Positions 11,489 through 23,947 of a stretch of DNA of 64,000 nucleotides are shown here, piece after piece. The number at the start of each line of letters is the position of its first letter. The first letter of the stretch is position 1. Source of the stretch: Penicillus capitatus (Eukaryota > Chlorophyta). Below the pieces are notes generated by a model. The model searched no databases, was not told the origin of the DNA, and saw nothing but the letters and a program-made list of their open reading frames with translations. Made by a program: the position numbers and the translations under genes. The DNA is taken from NCBI GenBank assembly GCA_965649825.1, contig OZ287700.1, positions 186,001 through 250,000 of the forward strand. Reading direction: 5' to 3'.

Positions 11489-14400
11489 TCACGTCCACGG
11501 AGACTGGCAGTGTGGGCACAGAGATTTGCCAGACTGCCGATGCCATTTATAGACGCAGGTCGCATGGAACTTGAGGTGACAGGTCTTGCACGTGAGGCCT
11601 GGCAGTTCTTTGGATGTTGGATGAATGAGACAGAAGCAGATAATGCAGTGATCCATATCCGTCAGCTCCTTTAGGTGTTGATACCACATGTCGATGGCAT
11701 CGATCACACTGCCGCTGTGATTGGCCAAGAAGGCAGAGACATTGTAGATCCATCTTCGCACCTTGGTATTGTCCAAATGCATCTGCACACACACGCACGT
11801 CACATCACTTGTGCATGATGTGATCTTACGTTAACGTCGCACTCGACGGCGGCGGGCTTCAACGGTAAGCACTCTGGGATCTTAACCGTCAGTTCGATGA
11901 TGGGCTCGACTTCCGGTCCTTCCAGAACGGCCACCACTTCACGTCGAGCGATGTTGGCTCGGATCACGAAGCCAGATTCTTCGGTCAGTCGATTGGAAGA
12001 GAGCAGCTGGAATTCTCTCTCGATGAGTGCCGGGCTTTCGCACGCGATGGTATATTGCTGGACGGCTTTGATGTGACGTTTGAATTTGAGATCATGGATC
12101 CAGTGACGCACAGCGACAGGTATCGTCTCTAACATCACATGGTAGATCTTCATCGCCAGTACAGTCCATTCCTTTTCATTCTGCGGCAGTCCTATGCTCT
12201 GCAGGAGCTCCTGTAGTGAAAAGACGTCTCGGCGCATCACTTCTCTCTCCAGTTGCCTTTTCTCCTCCAATTGATCCCTCGCGGAGGTCTTTGTCGTTGC
12301 TGGTAGCAAAGGAAGCCACTCTATCAATGTATTCAGTGTGTGATAGACCAGAGACGTCACGTGACGTAACAGCTCAGACATCTGCCGTCTGTATGGGGGC
12401 GATGCAGATTCTGCACAGGCCAGCAGTAATCCCCATACGAGAAAGAAATGCTCCGATGTCAGATCTTCGATACAGGCAGCGAGCTTGGGATGGACGCCAG
12501 CCATCGCCAAATACTCTCCATCCGGAACGCGTTCTCGATGCTCGCTTTCTTCCTGATCTTCGCAGTCCGTTTCGGTCTGGAGGACTTCTGCCGTGAGGCG
12601 TTGGAGACAGACAGGACGTGCCAGCAACCTGATGCCTTGAGCAGCAAAGTGTGGTTCTTCATCATCGCTCGGAAAGCAGAGGGTGAGCAGAGAGGTGATG
12701 GCATCGACGCCCGTCGCTTCTGTCCACAGATCGATGCCCTGCACCACTTCTGTCAAGAGCGTTCTGTCTTCGAACGCCATATCAAACAGCGCATGCAGTG
12801 CATCCCATGCCGGATGCATGGTCTGGAAGAAGAGTGAGATATGCAGGGATGCTGCCGGCGACGCCACGGAGGCAATGCTCATGCAGATGCCATAACAGAA
12901 GACAAAACGCACGACATGACACAGGGAATCTCGAATCAGTGCCTCGACTTGGGCGTCTTGGTAAGCAGCTTCCCGACGGATCTCCAGTCCGGAGGCCATG
13001 AGCTCAGCCCAGTCTAGAAACGCAGATGCCGAGGCGCTTCTCTCGTGGATAGATGTCTTCGATGCTTCGGCCTCTTCGCCTTCGTCGGATGACGTGACCT
13101 AGAATCGCACTCTTTCCTTCAGAAGGGTCGTTTTAGATTTTGTACATCGATGTCGAAAGCTCTCAGATTTTCGGGAAGCTTCTGAAGAAATTGCATGGCT
13201 ATGGATGGCTCTGTGATCGTTGCTGTGTTTGTTGATATCGTTTGAACATACTCGACCATCTTCATCGCCAGATTCTCACAGTAATCTTCACACGGAATCG
13301 CTTTCTGCTGCACGTTCTGAGATATCGTTGAAAACAGCATCGTCCACTCAGATCTGCCAAAATCTTGAACGCCATACACAAGCAGACGTCTCCACGCATT
13401 GAGTTCTCTCTCTTCAGGACTGTCCTCCCCCTGAAGAAAATGCCGTTAGGAATACCAGGCGACGCCGAAGACGCACAGATGTGTCGATCAGTTCCATGAG
13501 TGCATCCCGTTCTTCCGGTGTACTGTAGTGCAAAGTTTTTCTGTTCAGATTCTCAAGTACAGGGAAGACGCCCAGAATGAGCTGCCAGATATGCTCCTGT
13601 GCTTCTCTTCTGCGAGGGGAGGGTTCGACCGGGCGTTGATAGATGGACAGCAGCGGTACTGATATTCGATCGAGTGCTGCGTTGGTCACACTGATGAGAG
13701 ATGACGTCCTGCAAGCAAATGGCACCTGTCACATCAGAGAGTGTGACAAAAGAGTGACCTGAATATTGGTGCAAGGATGGAGAGGTAATGCAGAAACCTC
13801 TCACACATCGCAAACGATCGATCGTTCAGATCTGTCAGCTCTATCTCTTCCATATCTCTCTCCTCTTTCTCCATTATCGCGGTCACACATGCCACACATT
13901 GAGCGAGAACGGCTGACGTCTTTTCGAGGAGAGAAAGAACTGACAGGACGTCACTGTGCTCCACAAGAGACACTAAGATCGCACCAGCCGCGCTGCCGTG
14001 AGCGCATCCAACAGGCAAATCAGGGGAGAGAGAAGAACGAATGTCCTTTTCTAGGAGTTCCTCAGCCAAAGAGGTGTCCTGTCGCTCGACGACATCTGCC
14101 ACGACCTCCTCGACAATCGCCCTCTGTACTTCAGCGATACCATAAACAGCAGACGGGGAAGTCTTGTCCTGTGGATGATCAGATGGATCATCCGTTTCCA
14201 GAAGAAGGATCTCCAGAAACAGAGGACCTGCCAACTTTGGTGAAGATTTAAACACCGAAGCACCGGCAAGGCGGATCAGCTCTTGAGCAAGTGCAATGTA
14301 GATGTCATACATCCGATGGTCTTCCTGCGTTTCCACGTCTCCAGTCTGCTTCCAGTGAACACACCAATGCCCGCCATCGAGCATCTTCTCCAGGAATGCA

Positions 14401-17249
14401 GCAGTGTCTGTTTCTTCGATGTGTATCAGCTGCCATACCCTTTCGGCAAAGACTGCGCCACACTCCATGGCGTGTGTCGACTCAGAAACGAGCGACCGTT
14501 GCAAAGAATGGATAAGGGATTGCTGCAGACGATGGGAGAGTGCCTGGACAAGGCCTTTCTGCATTTCACCAATGGAGTGTCCTCTGTTCCATGCCGCACG
14601 AGAGACGTTAGCGAGACAAGAGTGAGATGCATCTTGATTCCATCCGTGCAGGACAATCCTGACAGCCAGATCCAGCCAGAGATCCGAAACCTCTGAAGGC
14701 AAGCCGCCGACAGCTGCGGGCGATAACAGTGTCTCCAACAATTCCTTGAGAGCATTCTCGTGACCAGCAGCCTCGGCAGCGTTCTTCAGAGATGCGTCGG
14801 TGATCCACTGAAGGATGAGGGCGTAAGAGGACGAAGGCAGAAGGGATCTCTGCAGTCGGATACAGAGAGTGAGCAATGCTGCTGCCAGTGCATCGGACAT
14901 CCAGTTCTTCACAAACGCTTCACAGAACGCCTCGACCTCTTTGACTGGTAGACCATCCAGATCTTGAGCTGTCAGATATGCCTGTAGTTGGAGAAGAAGC
15001 TGGTGTGCCAGAATGGGAGCGGCCTCTGGAGATGTCTCCTTCATCTGTGTAAGGTTTGTGAGGATCATCTTCCACTGCTCTGTACGGTTGGTTGTCGCCT
15101 CCTGGCTTAACAGAAAGATCAGTAGATCACAATGTGTGACCAGCGTTTCAATTTTGTGACTGCCTGAGCAAAGGAGCTTCTGGATTTCGTTCAAGGTTCG
15201 AAGCGGGATGCTTGACATCGTGGCTTCGTTTTCTGGAAACTGCACGAGACGTGTGTGCATGATGTGACTGGCCTTGAGAAGATGTGAAGCGAAGAGGCCA
15301 ATGGACTGACCGTTTTGCAGGAAGGCACGTTCCGTCCAATAGCTTCCGATCGGTACAGCAAGAGATTCCACCACGAACGATCGAGGTGTCTCGTTCAGAT
15401 CCATCATCGCCATAAGCTCTTCAAAGAAAGCACAGACAGATGGCAATACATCTTCCAGTCTTTCATCCGCAATCCAGGCATCGGTGACAACGTTGGCCAG
15501 CTGCTGGATGACGTCGTTTGGTATGTTCGCACTGTCGGACGATTTGGAAGCGGCTGAGGCTAAGCTGCCAAAGCACTGGGCCAAGAAACGCATCGCGCAC
15601 AGATGCAGATCTCTGGCAGGGGCTGACAGTTCTGGCAAAATGAGGGACTGCACGGTGCCTTCCATCAGATCTCTTCTGAAGACTTCCTTGGAGGCGTCCG
15701 GTAGCTCGGCTGCTGCACCAAGTAGTCCCCAGAGGAAGCACTCGTGGAGGAGCTTAATCGAAACCCTCTCTTCAGTGTCTGTTCTCATCTGCTGAATTCC
15801 TTCCCACGTCGATCGGAAGACTCTGACCAGAATCGACGGACGGTTATCCCAGCAGCCGAAAGGAATCTGACTGACAAACGGCAGCACGGCATCGTAGGAA
15901 TGCTCTGCAGAGCCAAACGCGCCCTTTCTTAAGAAACAGCAGAGCTTTGAGATGACAGTCCTGTCCACATCCACATGATCCCATGCAGAAGGGAACTCCT
16001 ATGAGTGAACGTCAGGGAGAAGATATGAGCCTAGGGGCCGTGCTTTGATCCAGGTGAGCAGGAGATCCCACATCGCATCGTGGCAGGTGCTGTTCTTCTC
16101 TCCCAAACAATTGAACACAATGGGTGTCGTCTCCGACAGCCACTTCGCTATGTCACTCTTATAAAGGAGTGAGATTTCCTGCACGAGTGTGTATGCCTCG
16201 CAGCGAGTGGCTCCAAGATGTGACGTGAAGAGTGTCTTGAGCAAAGGCTTTTCGAGCACCGCCTGTCCCATCATCTCTATCGACTCCTGTGCAAGATCTG
16301 CGACACTTGTGTGAGAAAACAAAGTGTGTGTGCGTTTCATTCGGGGTACCCTGTTTTGGCGAGGTCCTGAGTTTCTCGAGGAAGGTCCGAGTGGCAGAGA
16401 GTGATGCGCGTATGAGCCACTCACACTTGAGATCTCGATTCTCTTTACTCTCTGTCCTACAGTCGTTGCATGCAGGTTCAGCAACAAAGTGTGAGATGAC
16501 AGTGACGTTTAGTACTTTGGATCCGCGACCGTCTCGGGAGTCACATGCAACGCTTCAGACAGACACTGCACAAGTTCATGACGACAGTAGATGAGGGCTT
16601 CGTTCGCCTTCTCCCCACAGAACGTCCCCTGTCACATCACATCCTCATTCATCTCATCACCAATCCTGCAGCTGTCACATCAAAAGTGGCGCGTGCGATC
16701 TCTGCCGTAGGTGTGTGCGTATCATGCTGCGCCAGCCACCACGGTCCGATTAGTCCTTTCAGAAAAGGAGCGAAACTGCGTTTCAGTCGCGTCACAAAAA
16801 GATGCAGCATCTCTGCTGTTCTCTGTCGGACGTTTCGATCCACATCCTGAGTCAGCGATCGATAAGAGAGCTTCCACTGATGTAACACTTTCGACACATT
16901 CTCATCTGTATCGTCCCTCAACAATTCCTCTAATCCCTGCGCGTCTTTCTCACTCTTTCTCACTCTTTTCATGTCCATGCACGACCTGCAGGGCCTTGAC
17001 TTTGACGAGGGCATGACGTTTGGACAGCTGTTTGAGTAAAGCTCGGTATTCGCCACTTAGCGACAGCAAATCCGTCGCCGTTGTGGCATCGACCTCCCGA
17101 GCGCCCTGAAATCTAAAACCACCACCCGTCGACGCATAGCGCGTGTCATTCACTGGCCACGTCAGATAGCTACCCGCCGAATCCGACGTTTGCAAATCGT
17201 GTCTGCGCTCCTTCGACGGCACGCGCTGCTCTGGAGCTACGTGTTGCAA
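11489..17249 (-). CDS. LTN1: Listerin, RING E3 ligase of ribosome quality control
   Basis: E3 ubiquitin ligase that marks nascent chains on stalled 60S subunits. The N-terminus (start 17249) has GGGFRFQGAREVDA and then EYRALLKQLSKRHALVKVKA, matching the conserved listerin N-terminal block. About 1,600 residues of HEAT-type helices follow (main exons 16487-15999, 15974-13734, 13725-13414, 13379-13119, 12999-11800). The C-terminal RING reads CIICFCLIHP, LTCKTCHLKFHATCVYKW, SLCPHC, which is the listerin RING layout. Introns are about 35-65 nt; the one after KALQ carries AAAAGAGTGAG followed by a second, A-less copy, and the one near 11800 forms a hairpin. Its start faces the TKL kinase gene across 95 bp, a likely shared promoter. 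The gene appears complete. Confidence 0.93.
11800..11823. repeat. Perfect 8-bp inverted repeat inside listerin intron
   Basis: TCACATCA at 11800-11807 and TGATGTGA at 11816-11823 are perfect inverted copies with an 8-nt loop. They lie within the intron just before the RING-encoding last exon. The arms are one of the two recurring intron words in both orientations, as expected for terminal inverted repeats of a small element. Confidence 0.8.
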
Positions 17250-17344
17250 ATGACCTTCTCATCTCTCATAAAATCAATCCACAATTTGCCGCGTGTATTC
17301 AGCGTCTCCCTGCGATAACTGTTGTTCATAGGAGACTGAGCGAA

Positions 17345-18825
17345 ATGCATCACAATGCGAGCAACGAGACGCTAACTGCGTCGCAAAAATCCGAAAGCGC
17401 GAGTAGTGCAGGGTGGGCGGCGACACGCAGTCAGCGGTTGATGTCACAGATGCTCTCCACTCTCATACCCAACTCGACGGAAGATATATTCCGCAAGTAT
17501 CCGGCTCTGCTGGACGTGCCTTTTATCTCCCTGTCGGAGATTTTGATAACGCGGGAAATTGGGTCTGGGAGTTTTGGCCGTGTGTACCACGGGATCTTCT
17601 CGTTTCAGGACGTCGCTGTCAAGAAACTCACGGTGCGCAATTTTCGCGACGAGATCGATATCTACGATCAGCTCAGTCCGGAAGATGGAAATGACGAAGC
17701 CGATAAAAAAGCCAAACAGGCGGCCGAGACGCTGTTGGCTCTGGAGAAAGAAGTGGCCATGCTGAAACGCATTTCGTTCCCAAAAGTGGTCGGATTCTAC
17801 GGGGTCTGTTTCGAACCGGCGGCCATCGTTTCCGAGTACTGTGCACGCGGTTCCCTCTTTGATTTGATTGGTCAGTGATAACTCTCAGTAATAGACGGTT
17901 CTCTCACTCTTTTTGATGTGACAGCACGAGCACGGGCGTTGCCGAGAGTGGCGTGTGAGATGTCATGGGAAAGAAGATTGAGCATGGCCAACGATGCAGC
18001 TATCGGGATGAGTTTTTTGCACAACCGTATGGATCCCATCATCCATCGCGACCTGAAGTCACCGAATCTTCTGGTGGACGAGCACTACAACTGCAAAGTC
18101 GCAGACTTCAATACAGCAGGGTGCGTGGGTGATCCTCAACGTCACATCATGGTCACACTTCTGTTGGCGATCAGGTTTATCAACGCAACGGAGATTACGA
18201 AATCGCAAGTGAACAATCCTCGATGGCTGGCTCCCGAAATCGCAGACGGCAGACAGCACAACCGTGCATCCGATGTCTATCCGTTTGGCATCATTCTGTG
18301 GGAATTGATGACGTGGATGCGTCCTTTTGAGTACGATGGCGAAGAAATGACGACGTACAATATTCTGCTTGGCATCGTGCGTGACAAACTGCGTCCGGAG
18401 ATTCCGTCGAATCACAAACTCATCGGAGGACCCTGCCCCGTCTACAAGGAGTACATACAGCTTATGGAGGAGTGTTGGGATCAGGATCCAGAAAAACGAC
18501 CGACGTTTGGTGAGATTCACGAGAGATTGCAAATCTTGAAACGCAAGACAGTGGAATTGGAAAAAGCAAAGGAACCATCATCGCCCAAAATCATCCCTCG
18601 ATCCATCGTGCCGGTACGTCACATCACATGTGTGACGACAAAAGTGTGACCGCCGCCGTTGTTCAGAGATCGCCCCGACAGACATCTCCCGAACCAAAGA
18701 TTGCCCGGTCGCCCCGCAGCGAATCGCCCTTTTCCAGACGACCGATGCCGGAGAGCATGTCGACCACCACCAATCTGACAGATTCGGGCCGTGAGGGCGC
18801 GCCGCCACCTGTTGCATTAGACTAA
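17345..18825 (+). CDS. TKL-type protein kinase with DFN motif
   Basis: Four exons separated by introns 17871-17924, 18121-18174 and 18614-18666 (53-54 nt each). The kinase domain has IGSGSFGRVYHG (P-loop), VAVKKL (catalytic Lys), a helix C Glu in ALEKEVAMLK, HRDLKSPN, VADFN where most kinases have DFG, WLAPEI, and YPFGIILWELMTW. This is the tyrosine-kinase-like (Ser/Thr) pattern. The N-terminus (~55 residues) is Ser/Thr-rich. The tail is Pro/Ser/Arg-rich with RSPRSESPFSRR and other likely phosphosites. Its substrate is unknown. Every other catalytic residue is present, so it is probably active. It is divergently transcribed from listerin. Confidence 0.9.
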
Positions 18826-18842
18826 AGGCGTCATTGTGCCAG

Positions 18843-20354
18843 ATGGAAGCACGAGGAGAGGCGAAGCCGTTGTGGAAGTGGAAGCACCGGTGGAGGAATG
18901 TCTCACATCTCCTTTTCAAAACGGCCCTCCATCGATGGGCACATCTTCCATTGCTGGACAGAGCCATGAAGAGAGTACATCTCACTCTTTTGTCTGTTAG
19001 ATGACTGAAGTGGCCGAGATGCAGATCACACATTGGCCAATCCACCTTCCTTTGCTAACTGGAGTGTACGCGGCACAAGGCCATCGACCAATCCACCCTC
19101 CGTCTCTATCAACTTCAGCGTAACACCCATCGATGCTTGTGTCGGCGTCGAGCATCTCGTTCGCGACAGGATGTGGTGCAGCATCGTCCATTGGACGAGG
19201 TGAGTGCGGCACGGCGGCGATGGAATCTCGTGAGCAAAGAATTCGGATTGGCGGATCTGGTTCCCGTCAAGACGTCCGAGCAGCCACGTGCCTTTGAGCG
19301 ATGGGATTCCCTGCGCACCGCCATATTCGGCGCCCCCGCCTCTGAGCAATTCCAAGAACAATTTGGCAGTTTCCTGAAAGGAGACGAAACGAAGGAGCTG
19401 AAGAAACGCCTTAAAGATATCGAGAACAGGGGATCCCCTGGTCTGCGCATTCTGAAGGCTCTCATGGAGCTGCGCGAGGCAAAAGAAAAAGAAGAGAAGG
19501 AAGAGGCCGACAAACCATCAGGATGGTGTCTGGTCAAGCACCTGATGCTGATTAACTTGCCGACGCCAGTGCATCCCGTTTGGCAAATGATCTCCGACAA
19601 TAGCAAAACGGTACGCAGCGGCGAGGGCGTGCTGTCGGCGATCGCCGAGAGCAATAGCACAGCTGCGAACACGACAGCTGTTGTGGATGCAAAGCGTCTG
19701 CGAGCGAGGGCGCTTTGGAAAACAGCGCGATATGCGTTCATCGATGATGATCCGCTGAAAACGAAGCCTGTGGTTCTGCCAAGTCGTTGGCAGAAGGTGA
19801 AGGAGTTGCTTTTTTCAGAGGAGGACGAGGAAGAGCAGGAAGAGACCACAGCCCCATCCCCATCATCTTCTGTCTCGAATCCCGTGTCTGCCACGCCGGA
19901 TCCATCGTTGAACGATTGCTTTCCGGTGGAGGGGAAAAGGAAAACGAGCAAATGGGGTGTCGTGCGTCGGACGTTTCTGACAAACGTCGTGGAGAAGAAT
20001 TGGGATTACTTGACACGCTATGCCAGGACACAGGTCATTAACGCCAAGACTTCTGGCTTAAGCGTTGCGTCTAAGGTACGAAAGCTGGCGATCGTGGACG
20101 AGGAGCCGCCATCTCCGGAGAAATGGGAGGTGGTGCGTGGACTGCTTACGGATGAACGATTGGGGAAAGAATGGAATCATCTGCGAGAGAAAGCAAAACG
20201 CAATGTCCTTCCGCCGAGTGGCACAGAATGGGAGATTTTCCGCTGGCTCTTCTTCGAGAACAAGAAATTACGCAATCAAACACATTGGACCTTTATCAAA
20301 GATCTCTTTCTGAAGACTGAGACAAGAGGCAGTGAAATTACTGAAGGGCTTTGA
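18843..20354 (+). CDS. Trp-anchored repeat protein, unknown function
   Basis: I do not recognise a family. The main exon (about 19100-20354) encodes a charged protein with about eleven copies of a short motif, W-x2-[VIL]-[RK]-x2-[FL]: RWNLVSKEF, RWDSLRTAIF, WCLVKHLML, LWKTARYAF, RWQKVKELLF, KWGVVRRTFL, NWDYLTRYA, KWEVVRGLL, EWNHLREKA, EWEIFRWLFF, HWTFIKDLFL. The likely first exon starts at ATG 18843 and continues the pattern (RWRNVSHLLF, RWAHLPLL). It joins by an intron starting GTACATCTCACTC whose acceptor I could not fix (near 19078 or 19087). Spacers are acidic or Ser-rich. There is no TM segment or signal peptide. The motif resembles a repeated amphipathic helix, perhaps a protein-binding array. 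It follows the kinase gene by 17 bp. Confidence 0.7.
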
Positions 20355-20615
20355 TATCAACAACAACGACAACGATAACAACAATGGAAACAAACACAAT
20401 CAGCAGCAGTAGTTGTGAGACAAACACTCTTTCGTTGAATAGATGACTTCCAGTAACATACAGGCGCCGCCAATGCTGCACGCTCGCGCGTGTGAACAGT
20501 CACACAAATAGAGTCGATCAATGAGCAGCCCCGTAGGAGAAGCGCATATAGATAGATCTGTTTGTGTTGAAGGCGCTTCTCCACTCGGCTTATTGTTTGT
20601 TGCTCATCTCTGCTA
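20355..20615. other. Convergent 3' flank with CAA-rich stretch
   Basis: 261 bp between the Trp-repeat gene (+) and the WD40-kinase gene (-). It begins with an imperfect CAACAA/GACAAC run (20356-20400) and otherwise shows no gene. It probably holds both 3' UTRs. Confidence 0.4.
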
Positions 20616-23600
20616 TTAATTGAAAGGACTGACCGGAAAATCATTGCCCTGTTGTTCTTGTACGGCTGTCCCTTCGTCTGCACTGTCTCTGTCGAAAGGC
20701 GAGGCAGGAATGTCTTCTGCAATCGGCATCGCCGCCACGGCCGGAGATTTCGGCGGCGGCGGCGGCGTCTCGTTATTGTTCGCCATCTGTGGCCTCGATG
20801 GGACTTCTGGCTCGGACACGGTTCGCTTGACAGATGGTGCGTCCTCGGATGATTTCTTGGCACCGGCACTGGCACGTGCAAGTCTCCATTCGTGTAGCTG
20901 TTTCTTCATAGCTTCCAATCGAGGGACGATGGCTTCGAAAGATTTTGGACGATCTTCTGGATTGCCCGCCCAGCATTCCTCCATCAACTGAATATAAGAC
21001 TCGGCGGCCACAAAGTGTCCTCCACTGAAATTCTTGATCTCGCCTTTGTCATTTCGTATCAACTGAGGTCGACGGTTATCAAACAACTCAAACCTGAAAG
21101 CACGACATCATCTACCGATGTTAGTACTTAAGGCGGCGATCGCACCTGATCCTTCCAAACAGGATGTCTCTTCCCACGGTCGGCGTTCCTCTCAGATGTT
21201 CCCACGGAGGTTGAGCGGTTGCAATCTCCCATAACAAAATGCCAAATGAATAAATGTCTGCAGCTATGCTAAAATCTGCTTTGCCCTGAGCCACCTCTGG
21301 TGCGAGCCACATGGGATTTGAAGGCCTGACAGCTTGAGAGTGGATCGAGAGATCCGTGTCCTTCGAGAGATTGAAATCGCCCACGGCCGCTCCGATAAAA
21401 TCTTTCTCGATGAAAATATTGGGCGACTTCAGATCTCTGTGCAGAATCGGCGGATCCTGAGAATGCAGAAATATCATGCCACAGCAAATATCGATCGCAA
21501 TGGCCAGACGTTTCTCCCACGTGAAACGCCGAGCCATGCGAGGATCTCCACGACAGGCTTTAAGAACTTCATAGAGAGATCCTTCTTCGTAGTACTGCAT
21601 CACCACGAACGGTGGATCGTCGCACACGGCCATGATATTGACGACGTTGGGATGGCGAACGGTCGACAGTATGTGTGCATCCTTCACCAACGCATCCATT
21701 GCTCGACGCGAAACGGATGCATCTTTTGCCTCCTTCACAATCACGTCCTTTGCCATGAACTTGCCACGTTTCACCTAACCGTCACCACAGATCACACAGA
21801 TCACACAGATGATGTATTATTACCCTGGCAAAATCTCCATCGTAAATCGTCTCTCCTAATGTCACTTGAGAACCATCGATGACCATGACAGACTCGTTTA
21901 CGACCTGAAGGGGGCAGAGATGCGATTGGCGGTGTGGGGATGACGGGACGTGGTGTACTTGGACAGGCATTCTGCGGGAGGAGGATCGCTTTAGAATATT
22001 GAAATGGGCAGCGAGTTTTTCTCTAGGCCAGTAGAGAATCTCTCCACGGTTGGAAACGATGAAAAGGCAATCGGGGCCGGCAATGGCACACTGAAGTCCA
22101 CCAGGAAAGACATCTTCTGTCAGCATCCTACAAAAGACACAGACAGCGCTCGAGTCGGGCAAAGACAACATCGATCGAGGTCATGCCTCGGAACGAAGGG
22201 GTAGATCTGATCATCGTCTTCTGTCCCCGATGCCGAGAGGCCGTGAATGCGCATCGTGTTAGAGAGGATTCGACCAACCAGTACACTGCCGTCTCTATGG
22301 GCCGTGCACATCACGCCCAGCTTCTCATAGACCACCAGCGATTTGATTGGGCTCTTTTTGGTTTCGATCTCCAAGAGCGGTCGCATCGGTTTTGTCTGAT
22401 TTGGATCCCACAGATACAACAGTCCTGTATCGTGGGCTGTCAACAGTCGCCAATCGCTCAGTCCTGTGCTATGTGATGTGGCGGCGCCGCCTCCATGCCA
22501 TGGAATAGCAACCATCGAGTCACAGGGGCCTTTTGGATGCAAAGGAAAAACAGATTCCAGATGGTGATTGAGTTCACTCCATAGCTTGATAGAAGATCGC
22601 ATGCGTCCACCGGCTGTCCAGACGCTTCCTCCTCTCGCAAAAATACAACGTACGTGACTGGAATGCGCACGGGTGCCCCATTGCAATGTCGTTTGTGCTC
22701 TTTCTTTCAATCGTGCGGCAAAGCTGTTCCCAGATGGCGACACTAGATTCCCTCGTTCGGGTACACTGCCCACAACAAAATCTTCCGGGATGTTTTCGAT
22801 GGAGCCGAGACTGGGACCACTGCGCATTGGACGAATCCATGGACGACTGGTCAGAGTCCGTGATGCTGTTTCCAGTCCTGGCACCACTGTTGTGTGAAAA
22901 CGTATCTCATACTTCTTGTTGACGATCTCCAGTTTCACCACTCGGATGTTGCCGCTCATAGCTCCTACCCAAAGGACATGGGGCCGCACCAAACACAGTG
23001 CCCTAGTCACAGATCACACATAAAAGAGTGAGAGAGATGCTTAACATATACGTAATGGCTGTCTTAGCAACGATAAAGGGCTTTCCGATAGGCTTTCCCA
23101 ACTCGTCCCATAGACAGACTTCGCCATTGGCGTGGCCAGTCCACAGACACTCTTCTCCATTTATTACCTCGCGAACCATACATCTGAAACACAAAGTGTG
23201 ATCACAAAAGAGTGAGATACGTTGTCAAGTGCAATCCGTCACCTCACTGTCAGTCTCGATCGATTGCGCGGAGTCCTTGATGTATTTCCTGTCTGTTTTT
23301 CGTAGATATGGAAACGGGCATTTTCTGACCAGACAAGACTGTCAGATTTCTCTACGCAGGCAAACGTCACATCAACGCAGAATGCAAAAGAACGGCGGCA
23401 CCTGAGAAAAGTATGGACCTGATGGGATTCGACCGCGAAGTGGTACCGAGACACCTCGGTAGTGTTATGCAACCTGCAGTCCATCCAGGACATTCTCATC
23501 AAAGAAATCCTCCGTCTATGCATCGCACTTGGGGATTCGGATTCCTTGACGAATTTTACACCGATCCGTTCGTCGTCTAGACGCGACGTTGTCAGCTCGG

Positions 23601-23643
23601 ACGGTGTCGGTCGTCTCATCCGCGAAGAACTCGAGCGCGACAT
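20616..23643 (-). CDS. WD40-like propeller fused to TKL kinase
   Basis: Multi-exon gene; the best start is ATG 23643. The N-terminal ~500 residues look like a beta-propeller with WD-type blades (LWTGHANGEVCLWDE, SSHVRCIFARGGSVWTAGGR with SIKLW, LLTAHDTGLLYLWD, GVMCTAHRDGSVLVG, FIVSNRGEILYW). The C-terminal kinase has LGETIYDGDFARV (a P-loop lacking its first Gly), DVIVKEAK, HRDLKSPN, VGDFN in place of DFG, WLAPEV and YSFGILLWE. A Pro/Ser tail follows (ETPPPPPKSP, SPFDRDSA, ends FPVSPFN). Roco kinases carry WD40 repeats C-terminally, so propeller-before-kinase is a different arrangement. Introns near 23010 and 23200 carry TCACTCTTTT. The DFN motif is shared with the kinase at 17345, suggesting one family. 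Confidence 0.8.
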
Positions 23644-23947
23644 CGAGAACTGCAATGGGTCATGAGTATGTGTCAGGGTCAACGCTGGGTAAGAGACGTA
23701 CCGTGAGGCCACCCTTCTTAACAGACAGAGGTCTTTGACGTAAAAAGTCGTATCAGAGGCGGAAAAACGTATAAAAACGAAATTCGAGGACGCGGTTTGG
23801 TTAGGTGCCCTAAAACGTGCTGTTTTTTGTGTCAAACAAAAAATAGCTGAGGCGGTTATGGCGCTAAAAGACTGCCTGTGCGGTGCTCTTGTTTAAAAGA
23901 GAGCGATTTGTAAACAAAACAGCGCTCTGGCAAAGAAGCCGTAACGT
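23644..23947. other. Intergenic spacer
   Basis: 304 bp between the ING gene end and the WD40-kinase start, both on the minus strand. No open frame of note and no clear motif were seen. It should contain the WD40-kinase promoter. Confidence 0.4.

Noticed and set aside
13726-13758. Apparent 33-nt intron in listerin ending TGATGTGACAG
   Set aside because: The conserved downstream frame (RTSSLISVTNAALDRI) needs the later acceptor TTGCAG, giving an intron of about 50 nt.
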